Positions 56,210 to 64,000 of a DNA stretch of 64,000 nt are shown here, in pieces. The notes below the pieces were generated by a model that saw nothing but the letters and a program-made list of their open reading frames with translations, made no database searches and was not told the origin of the DNA. The stretch's first letter is position 1; every line of letters starts with the position of its first letter. The position numbers and the translations under genes are program-made. This DNA is from Liolophura sinensis. Lineage: Eukaryota > Mollusca > Polyplacophora > Chitonida > Chitonidae. The stretch covers positions 2,379,246 through 2,443,245 of the forward strand of contig NC_088296.1 in the NCBI RefSeq assembly GCF_032854445.1, given 5' to 3'.

Positions 56210-58677
56210 ATTCCAGGCTGCCCCAACAACAGATATCAACTTCACAGAAGTTAAACAATACAAATTTTAGTACTTGCAGAGAGAAGTCATCAGGGTTGAA
56301 CATCACTATGAAATCTGCGGATCATCCGAAGTCTTCAAGTTCAGAACTGGTACTTGAGATAGGGATGGAGAATCTAGGTAGTGGGATGTTTGTTACTGGA
56401 TCTATAGGGAGTAACATGGTTTCATTTCTTGTGGACACCGGTTCTTGTGTCACAATAATTTCGAGTCAAGTCTATAGCAGTATTCCGGAGATAGAAGGAC
56501 CGAAATTGGTACCCACTGACCTGAGATTACAAGGTGCAGATCATAAGCCACTGAAGGTGCTCGGGATGTGTCAACTAGATATTAGGATTTTATCCAGTCC
56601 CACATACATAGATGTTATCATTGCTGATGTTATGTGTGAGGGAATAATAGGGATGAACTTCTTGACTAAATTTGATTGTGAAATTCACCCGAGAAGGAGG
56701 TGCATTACCTGTGAAGGACAGCAGCTTTTATGCTCTAGGTTGTCAGATGTAACTAGTTGTTGTCGGCTGGTTATTGATAAAACTGTTACTGTTTCTCCTG
56801 GTCAACAGATTGTCATTTCCACAAAACCATTCAAGGATCAGAAGTTAGTGGGAAAATGGGCAATATGTGAACCGCTACAGAAAATTTCCAAGAAAACAAA
56901 TTTATTAGTTGGGAGGACATTGGTGGACACTGAGACAGAGAAAATTCCAGTGTCAATTATAAATTTGGGCGTGGAAATGGAAACTATATACAAAGGTACA
57001 ACAATAGCCGAACTGAGTCCAGTGATAAACATTAACCAGGTATTAACTCAAGAGAACTTTAAGCAACAGAGTGATGAAGAAATACACACTGTACACACCA
57101 TACATGTAAACGATAATAGCACTGAAGACATTCCTGAACATGTGACAAACTTGTTCGAGGAAAGTACAAAACATATGAAGCTTGAAGACAAGATGAAAGT
57201 GAAGTCACTACTCCTGGCCTATGCAGACATCTTTGCTAAGTCTGATGCAGATTTGGGTAGAGCAAAGGGAATCAAACACAGTATTAATACAGGAGAGGCA
57301 TTACCTTTACGTCAACCAGCTCGTAGACTGCCAATGCAGAAACAAGATGAAGCAGATAAACAGATACAGGACATGCTGGAAAGAGGAATAATTGAAAGAT
57401 CCTCCAGTCCTTGGGCATCACCAATTGTCCTTGTCACCAAGAAAGATGGGACTTTGCGTTTCTGTATTGACTTTCGACGCCTCAACCAAGTAACAGTGAA
57501 GGATGCTTATCCTTTACCCAGAATTGATGATTCATTAGATTCATTACACGGAGCCACATGTTTCTCTACGCTTGATCTTGCAAGTGGATACTGGCAGGTT
57601 GAGTTAGACGATGAGGCTAAACTGAAAACAGCATTTATAACTAGAAGTGGGTTATGGCAGTTTAAAGTTATGCCGTTTCGTTTATGCAATGGACCATCCA
57701 CGTTCGAACGTCTGATGGAACTGGTACTGGCAGGGTATCAATGGGAAATATGTCTGATCTATATTGATGACATCATTGTATTTGGTAAAACTTTTGATGA
57801 AGCTATCACCAATCTACGGAAGGTGTTCCAACGTCTCAAAGAGGCGGGACTCAAACTTCAACCAAAGAAGTGTCACCTGTTTCAACATGAAGTAAATTAT
57901 TTGGGTCATATCATTTCTGCTAAGGGTGTTTCCACAGAACCACAGAAAGTTCAAGCAATAAAGGATTGGCCCACACCAACTACAGTTACTGAAGTCAGGA
58001 GTTTCTTGGGTCTAGCCTCCTACTACAGACGTTTCATCCAAAATTTTGCGACCATTTCCAAACCACTCCACAAATTAACAGAAAATAATAAAGAATTTAT
58101 TTGGTCTGAAGGCTGTGAAACTTCATTTCGGGTTTTACAACAAAAGTTGTGCAGTGCACCCATACTCGCATTTCCCAGTTCTCACGGAGACTTTATACTT
58201 GATACAGACGCTAGTAATTTTGGGATAGGTGCAGTGATATCCCAAATACAAGATGACCAAGAAAAAGTTATTGCATATGCCAGCAGAGCGCTAAGCAAAT
58301 CAGAGAGGAATTATTGTGTCACCCGTCGAGAATTATTAGCTGTTGTTACTTTTGTGAAATATTTCCAACACTACTTGTATGGTCGTCATTTTACAGTCAG
58401 AACAGATCACAGTGCATTACGTTGGATGATGAATTTCAAGGAACCAGAAGGACAGTTGGCTAGATGGTTGGGGTTACTCAGCACCTATGACTTTGAAATC
58501 GTTCATCGTCCTGGTAACCGTCATGGTAATGCTGATGCTTTATCCAGAATTCCATGTAACTGGTGTGATAAGCACGGATACCCAGTTGCATCTGTGAATG
58601 TTGTTGAACAAGTTTCAGGGTCAGCAGCTACTCCAGTAGATGTTGAAGTTCAAACAGAGCATTCCGGGGCAGTTTGA
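56170..58677 (+). CDS. pol: Pol: protease, reverse transcriptase, RNase H
   Basis: Open from at least 56,128 to the TGA at 58,675-58,677. The aspartic protease motif FLVDTGSCVTIIS lies at about 56,425-56,463. The reverse transcriptase contains RFCIDFRRLNQVT, FSTLDLASGYWQV and the catalytic YIDD at 57,760-57,771. The RNase H part starts with LDTDASNFGIGAV at about 58,198 and continues with RELLAVVTFVKYFQHYLYG and TDHSALRW. All expected catalytic residues that I could check in these three domains are present. The reading frame continues past the TGA into the integrase, so the stop interrupts what should be one polyprotein. Confidence 0.93.
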   Translation, partial: RGTTDPEGRGPVVNSRLPQQQISTSQKLNNTNFSTCREKSSGLNITMKSADHPKSSSSELVLEIGMENLGSGMFVTGSIGSNMVSFLVDTGSCVTIISSQVYSSIPEIEGPKLVPTDLRLQGADHKPLKVLGMCQLDIRILSSPTYIDVIIADVMCEGIIGMNFLTKFDCEIHPRRRCITCEGQQLLCSRLSDVTSCCRLVIDKTVTVSPGQQIVISTKPFKDQKLVGKWAICEPLQKISKKTNLLVGRTLVDTETEKIPVSIINLGVEMETIYKGTTIAELSPVININQVLTQENFKQQSDEEIHTVHTIHVNDNSTEDIPEHVTNLFEESTKHMKLEDKMKVKSLLLAYADIFAKSDADLGRAKGIKHSINTGEALPLRQPARRLPMQKQDEADKQIQDMLERGIIERSSSPWASPIVLVTKKDGTLRFCIDFRRLNQVTVKDAYPLPRIDDSLDSLHGATCFSTLDLASGYWQVELDDEAKLKTAFITRSGLWQFKVMPFRLCNGPSTFERLMELVLAGYQWEICLIYIDDIIVFGKTFDEAITNLRKVFQRLKEAGLKLQPKKCHLFQHEVNYLGHIISAKGVSTEPQKVQAIKDWPTPTTVTEVRSFLGLASYYRRFIQNFATISKPLHKLTENNKEFIWSEGCETSFRVLQQKLCSAPILAFPSSHGDFILDTDASNFGIGAVISQIQDDQEKVIAYASRALSKSERNYCVTRRELLAVVTFVKYFQHYLYGRHFTVRTDHSALRWMMNFKEPEGQLARWLGLLSTYDFEIVHRPGNRHGNADALSRIPCNWCDKHGYPVASVNVVEQVSGSAATPVDVEVQTEHSGAV

Positions 58678-59595
58678 ATTGTGGTAACAAAGATTAAATG
58701 GATTCCAAAGAATTGGATGTACAAGCAGCAGAAACAAAGGCGGTATAAGGCCCGTCCAAAGCGCACCCATGTTACAGCAGTAATAACACGAAAACAAAGT
58801 AAACTGAAATCCAACAGAGAACCCAACGAGGTAGAATTACCCACATCTTTGCAGACAACGAATCGGACATCAGCAGAGAACAGGTGGTCAAATGAAAATC
58901 TTGCTACTCTGCAGCGAAGCGACAGTAATCTGAAATGGATAATAAAAGCGAAAGAAGAAAATCAAGAACAACCTAATTGGACAACAGTCTTTGATCAAAG
59001 TAGAACAACCATGTATTATTGGGCACAATGGGACAGGCTAGTACTAATCAGTGGAGTTCTACATCGCAGGTGGGAAACAGAAGATGGACTAAACTGGCAC
59101 TACCAGATAGTTCTTCCAGCGGAACTGAGAAAAGAAGTTTTCCATGAATTACATGCTTCTAAAACAGCAGGTCATTTAGGCTGTGGAAAAACTATCCCTA
59201 AAGTAAGACAACGATATCATTGGTATGGCTGGAGTAAAGATATTCGACTGTGGTGCAAACAATGCGACAAATGTAATTCGAGGAAATCTTCAGGAGGGAA
59301 ATCAAAGGCAAACTTGAGACAGTATATAGTGGGAGTTCCAATGGAGCGAGTAGCAATGGATGTACTGGGTCCATTACCAAAGACCAAGAAGGGAAATCAG
59401 TATATACTGGTAATACAAGATTACTTCACCAAATGGGTAGAGGCCTATGCAATTAGAAACCAGGAAGCTGAAACTATTGCAGATAAACTAGTGAAGGAAT
59501 TTATTTTTCAATCCAGTATAATTCAAGAGGTATGTCATCTACTTGGAATACAGAAGACCAGTACTACGCCATCCTCAATCCAACGGAATGGTTGA
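58678..59595 (+). pseudogene. integrase N-terminal and core part, broken
   Basis: In frame with pol after the TGA. It has the HHCC zinc motif (HASKTAGHLG and CKQCDKC, about 59,150-59,270) and the start of the catalytic core with the first Asp (MDVLGPLPKTKKGNQYI, GAT at 59,359). Near 59,508-59,512 a segment is missing without loss of frame; it would carry the second catalytic Asp. A shift near 59,565-59,575 then moves the remainder to another frame, and this frame ends at 59,595. The copy cannot make an active integrase. Confidence 0.88.
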
Positions 59596-60163
59596 ACGCT
59601 TTAATCGAACCTTAGAAGATCGACTGGCTATGATGATAGACAAGGACCAACGTAACTGGGACGAGCAACTGCCTTTTGCACTGATGTCTTACAGATCATC
59701 ACTTCATGACGTAACACAGCAATCTCCAACTATGATGATGTTAGGACGAGAAATAAACTTACCTCTAGATTTGATCACAGGCAGACCAACACAGATGCCA
59801 GCAATAGAGGGAACAGACTATGCTGTTGAACTGCGTGAGCGCATGGAAATCGCACATGAAAGGGCTCGACAGGTTCAACGGAGAAGTGTTGAGCGTCAGA
59901 AGCGGAATTATAACGTCGGCAATAAAGGGAAGACTTTTAAAATAGGCGATGCTGTTTGGCTGTACGATAGTGCACGTCACAAAAAGCTATCTCCAAAGTT
60001 GGCATGTCGTTGGACTGGACCATATCAGGTTATTGGTAAACTTGATGATACAGTATACCGGGTCCAACAACATCCCAAAGCTAAGAAGAAACTAGTCCAC
60101 TATGATCGACTGAAACTGTATGAGGGAACCACTTATAAACCGTGGACTGTTGAGACAGATTAA
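59543..60163 (+). pseudogene. integrase C-terminal part, out of frame
   Basis: Continues the integrase in another frame from about 59,573. It has the core's Glu (NGMVERFNRTLED, GAA at 59,594-59,596), MSYRSSLHDVTQQSPTMMM and a C-terminal GPY/F module (WTGPYQVIGKLDDTVYRV, near 60,013-60,066). No chromodomain is visible. Confidence 0.88.
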
Positions 60164-60756
60164 GTGTGACCTCACAAATGAGCCCGCAGGAACACCAATA
60201 TCAACGATCACCACCCCAAGGGAGGGGGGAGAACCGCATTACGCGCATGTACACCATCTGAAAACCACCACCTATGAGGGAGGTAAGGTGACCACGGTCA
60301 AGGAGGAGATTATCAAGTCGCCGGTGGCATTCTGCTGTGTGCTGTGTGGGAACAGAAGAATCCTTGAAGAGTGAACATTTTCGGACACAAAATCGAAATT
60401 TCATTATTAGTTCTTACCCTATTCATATTAAAGTTTAGAATTGTAGTTACATAATCCATACCCATGGTTGTATATAGAGACAAGGGTCTAGTCAGGACAG
60501 ATACATGAACTATGAACATTATTTGAACATTTCAGGTTACCAAGGACTGTTGAGATACAGTTTATCTAGAACTGATAATTGTGAGTTTCAGTACTAATGT
60601 ATCTTGTTCCACAATTATATACATATGGTTTATGATTATGATACTGATACAGTATTTTTGACAGGTGATAATAACTCACCTGTTACCATGTGCGATGTCC
60701 TTTCCATGATGTATTTTGTCTCTAATACTGCAGTGCTCGGGACGAGCATTATTTGT
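60164..60756. other. pol to 3' LTR interval
   Basis: No envelope gene. A frame at 60,120-60,374 overlaps the end of integrase and ends in CCVLCGNRRILEE; it has a CxxC but no recognised domain, and I do not call it. Confidence 0.5.
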
Positions 60757-60768
60757 AGGAGGGGGTGA
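60757..60768 (+). other. polypurine tract
   Basis: AGGAGGGGGTGA ends directly at the 3' LTR, the expected plus-strand primer position. Confidence 0.8.
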
Positions 60769-62815
60769 TGTGGCGATTTTGCTAGAGACAGTATATTATT
60801 TCATATAATTGCATGGGAGGTTAGGGGTTAATTTTCTGCCTTGTCCATAACGTAGACACAGGTTTTACCAGTAGAATGTAAATTTTTATGGGTTAGACAT
60901 ATCCTCAAATTAAATTAGAATTTTTGTGGAATATTTTGAAATATATATATGTTTTTTTTGTAACATATAGAGACAGGATATTTGTGGACTCATGAGAGCA
61001 AGTTGTTTTTGGCGCCTTAATATAACTTTTGAAGGACACAGTTTCCGTGCACCCCTGTCCCTTCCAACGTAAGAATTTTAACACTTGATGACTTAATTAG
61101 AACACCATATTTCACGTATAATACACTGACATGTTGAAGGAGTTTCTCTCCAAGCTTGGTGATCGGATATTGTTTGGCTAGGTTGCTAACAACATTTTTT
61201 TTTAGCGACCTTAAGTTTGGCGAAACATCCGCCATTGTTAATATTTTGAAGTGACAAATTCGAGTAGCGTTTCCATTACTTTTGGACATATTCTTGCTGT
61301 AACAAACCACGTACAGCATCTTTCCAGTTAAAAACAACATTAGTACTCACTGACTGTGGCATGATTTTGGCATAAAACATCCTTTATACCAAGTTTAAGA
61401 CACTAAATCATTTTTGTGGTTGTTGTTGTTGTTTCGCCGCGCACGATCGTCGTTCGCGGTGAACTGCCGCTAGACGAGGTTGTCTACTTTACGACATCCT
61501 TTAGTGTTAAACTCATATTGAAGAGTTTCAAAAGGGGCATTAACTTGTATTTGCGAAAGTAAATAGTTTCACTCCACAGGCTCATCTCCTTTCTACCTAC
61601 AAGTTATTGTTCATCTTTCCATTATTAAGAAAAAGAAAGAAAAATGTGCCATGACATTAGATACGCATGTACATGTATAGTATTTCTATACACAGATGTT
61701 GTTACTTTGGTATTAGCCAATCAGTGCTCTGAGTACCATCCTTGGTACTCATGAATATTTATGAGCGTAGACTATAAATACCGGGCAAATTCCCACTTTT
61801 AGTCCCAGATGATCTCGGACCACCGTCGTGTTAACATCTAAATTTCCACCTAGTTAGCTTTCTAAGGCAGGTATTTTACATGTATATAAGCAGTGTGAAG
61901 TGGTAGCTAGATAAGTTGTCAGCACTGAAGTGGGATTTCAGCTTTAGAGCATACCTAGAGACAGTGGGACTGCTAGTTCCAAACTGTGACACAAGTGTTC
62001 CCAGGCTGTGGGACTGACTTTCCCAGGCTGTGAGACTGATATTCCCAACCATGATTGAGACAGTATATCTCAATAGTTTGTCACTGGGATTTTCTGGACC
62101 AAAATTTTATAATTCCCAAGTATGAGCTGAAACATTTATACTGGGAGAATTTGTGCATAAGTGCCCCTGAGCAATCGTGGGACTGGGATTCCCAGTTTCA
62201 GCACAGTGAGACACCGAGTCCCAGAATTTGAAACTCGTTTTCCCAAGTTATTACTGGACCAATTCTGGAACTGTTACTCCCAGAGAAGACCTGAAAGTAT
62301 TATTTACGGATAATGTCCCCACACATGGCTGACATATTGTCTATATGACACCAGTAGGACATACCACTATCACAGCAGTACTAGGTTTAATACCTCCCTG
62401 AGATATCCCTAACACAGTTATCTGAACCATCTGAAGTACAGATGTTGTGCTTGTACACAGTACTGACACTTTTACCTATATATATATCAACATACTCCTG
62501 TCACTCTATTTTAATAAAACTGTTGCTGCTGTTTGTTGAACTTTAAAAATCGGACTTTTCTTGGTTATTCGAAGTTCAGAGCTAACTAGTGGTTTTCCCA
62601 AACATACTACTGAATGACACGGACTGACCGAGCTGACATTCAAAAGAATCCATAGTAGCGAACGTCTCCAGCAGTATACAGATATTGTTCCAGAGTTCGA
62701 CACTGGGTGATTCACGCTACCAATATTGTGCTTTCCCCTGTAGTAAATGGTGTGATTTGGAACTGGGATATCTGTATCGTTAAGAAGATATATACATAAA
62801 AACAAAATCGCTACA
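60769..62815 (+). repeat. 3' LTR
   Basis: Same length and order as the 5' LTR at an exact 7,644-bp offset at both ends. Short open frames on minus (e.g. 107 codons at 61,017-61,340) are repeated identically in the 5' LTR. Confidence 0.96.
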
Positions 62816-63499
62816 CCATCCTAGCCAGAACGAGCCATTTTGCGCACAGGGGCGTATGTATCCGTCAGCTGTGGGTATAAACGCTGTACTCGTTTTCATC
62901 GTTATGTGCGCCTATCAGTCAGGAGTTTCACAGGGCATTTTAAATACATCAAAATACTTTCATTTCTGATGGTGAACAAGGTTGAGTCGGTGTTTGTCCT
63001 TCTTTTCTTCTATGTACTGCTGCGCCTTCAGACCCATGGTTGTATTCGGTGCGGATTATAATCGCGCAATGTCAGTATAGGGAGAGGTGTTTACGCAATT
63101 CTGTACAAAACGTCAGCGTACATGTGCCACACAGGAGGAAGCGCTGTCAATGTTTTGTACAGAATACTTTGTGGTTATACAGTGACACTGTGTCATTTAT
63201 GCGCGCTGATCTATGCTCAACGAACTGCTGGATGACCTACATGTGTGTCTGTATAACGCTCGATATTTCAGACTTACAGAACTGGTAATTTCGGTATTAC
63301 GCAGATCGCCTCGTACTGTAACGACCCATAGTCCCACAGGAGAAACATTAAGGCGTGTTGTGCCCATAGGAAAGCTGTATTTCATAGAGAACGGAATATA
63401 CTGGGTACAGCTTTATTCATAATGGTATGTACATGTAGAATTATGTGTTAACGGCTTAGATGTAAGAGGACAGACCCGTAACGTCATCTCTGACAGGTT
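62816..63499. other. spacer, no gene recognised
   Basis: Flank of the LTR insertion. Several short frames with no recognised domain. GTTTTGTACAGAATACTTTG (63,154) echoes TTCTGTACAAAACGTCAGCG (63,100) as a short inverted pair. Confidence 0.45.
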
Positions 63500-63695
63500 A
63501 TTTATTTATTTATTTGATTGGTGTTTACGCCGTCTCAAGAAAACCGGGCTAAGCCTAAAGGAAATACACGACGATCCATAGGTTGCTGGGAGACCTTTTC
63601 CACGTACTGCTGGGGACAAAGCCCGCATTGGTGAGAGGCTCCTGGGTCATTACGCTGCACTAGCGCGCTAACCAACTGAGCCACGGAGGCCCCTT
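63500..63695 (-). mobile_element. SINE with near-perfect target duplication (family 1)
   Basis: Runs from TATTTATTTATTTATTTGAT to a complete head (CCAACTGAGCCACGGAGGCC). It is flanked by TCTCTGACAGGTT (63,487-63,499) and TCTCTGGCAGGTT (63,696-63,708), one mismatch in 13. The middle of the body is deleted around 63,540. Confidence 0.9.
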
Positions 63696-63737
63696 TCTCT
63701 GGCAGGTTGTACTGAAGCTGTGTGTTAGCTCCACAGT

Positions 63738-63786
63738 GTGAACAGGCAGGGACTATACACGGACACCCTAACCACTGTGCCGTGTT
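63738..63786 (-). other. tRNA-like segment, probably a SINE head
   Basis: On minus, GGCACAGTGGTTAGGGTGTC resembles an A-box region of a tRNA-derived SINE. No clear B box follows at the right spacing. Confidence 0.3.
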
Positions 63787-64000
63787 TTCTACACTTTCGG
63801 GTTTTGACTTTGGAGTCAGAGCTCTAACGCAGCCTAGCATTTAGCAACCCTGCAGTCCTGGTTAGCTCAGAAACTTCACACGTTCCATCTAACGAAGGTT
63901 TCCAACGGCTGGTGTCCGTTACTGAGTTAAACATTGACATTACTAAATATATTTCCTCTCTTTCAAAATGTTCAAATTATGATGCTATTCAATATTATTT

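Larger units (their letters stand above)
53125..62815 (+). mobile_element. Ty3/gypsy-type LTR retrotransposon, complete but defective, 9,691 bp
   Basis: Two 2,047-bp LTRs (TGTGGC ... GCTACA), offset by exactly 7,644 bp, bound a primer site, gag, pol and a purine tract. The domain order protease, reverse transcriptase, RNase H, integrase is that of the Ty3/gypsy group. No envelope gene is present. The flanks carry CCAT on both sides (53,121-53,124 and 62,816-62,819), a 4-bp target duplication, or 5 bp (ACCAT) if the final A is counted as target. The pol region has a stop, an internal deletion and a frameshift in the integrase part. Confidence 0.96.

Noticed and set aside
60120-60374. Third gene of the LTR element (84 codons)
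   Set aside because: It overlaps the integrase end in another frame and has no recognised domain, signal peptide or membrane helix. A short accessory frame cannot be excluded.

Overview
This window is eukaryotic nuclear DNA, very probably from a mollusc. It is AT-rich, intron-bearing and full of tRNA-derived SINEs whose body, (T)TTATTTATTTGATTGGTGTTTTACGCC at one end and a tRNA-like head at the other, is typical of molluscan genomes. No bacterial-style operons, rRNA genes or ordinary tRNA genes were seen. Most of the 64 kb is repeats: at least eight minisatellite or satellite families, two SINE families, a Penelope-like fragment, one complete but broken Ty3/gypsy-type LTR retrotransposon, and a set of diverged segmental duplications.

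Layout. (1) 1-2.1 kb: AT-rich spacer with SINE pieces. (2) 2.1-6.7 kb: a 36-bp minisatellite, about 127 units, with a higher-order period of 26-27 units. (3) 7.3-14.3 kb, minus strand: the 3' part of a split gene for a type I membrane protein. It has a candidate ectodomain exon, a calcium-binding EGF exon, a transmembrane exon and a last exon with a 187-residue cytoplasmic tail. The joins EGF to TM and TM to tail keep the reading frame. Its introns hold SINEs and 50-bp, 38-bp and 25-bp minisatellites. (4) 14.3-24.9 kb: spacer with SINEs, a 45-bp minisatellite and a (TA)n run. The best SINE (23,964-24,236) is full length with a perfect 13-bp target duplication. (5) 24.9-51.3 kb: a duplicated locus in several copies. 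Its core is a small gene with a predicted ParB/sulfiredoxin-like domain and a C-terminal membrane anchor. One copy is intact (46,255-46,941, minus), two are broken full-length copies, and three are short central fragments. The copies share about 1.5 kb blocks, a common old SINE insertion and three array families (67, 53 and 26 bp) whose copy number differs from duplicate to duplicate. The 53-bp array (34.4-38.0 kb) is a large expansion of something present as a single unit in a sister copy. (6) 53.1-62.8 kb: the LTR retrotransposon, with 2,047-bp LTRs that look almost identical, gag and pol linked by a probable -1 frameshift, and an integrase region broken by a stop, a deletion and a frameshift. 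(7) 62.8-64 kb: spacer and a SINE.

Only two host genes are supported: the EGF/TM gene and the ParB-like gene. Exon boundaries come from reading splice signals by eye and have no transcript support. Repeat boundaries are approximate unless a target duplication or exact offset is given.
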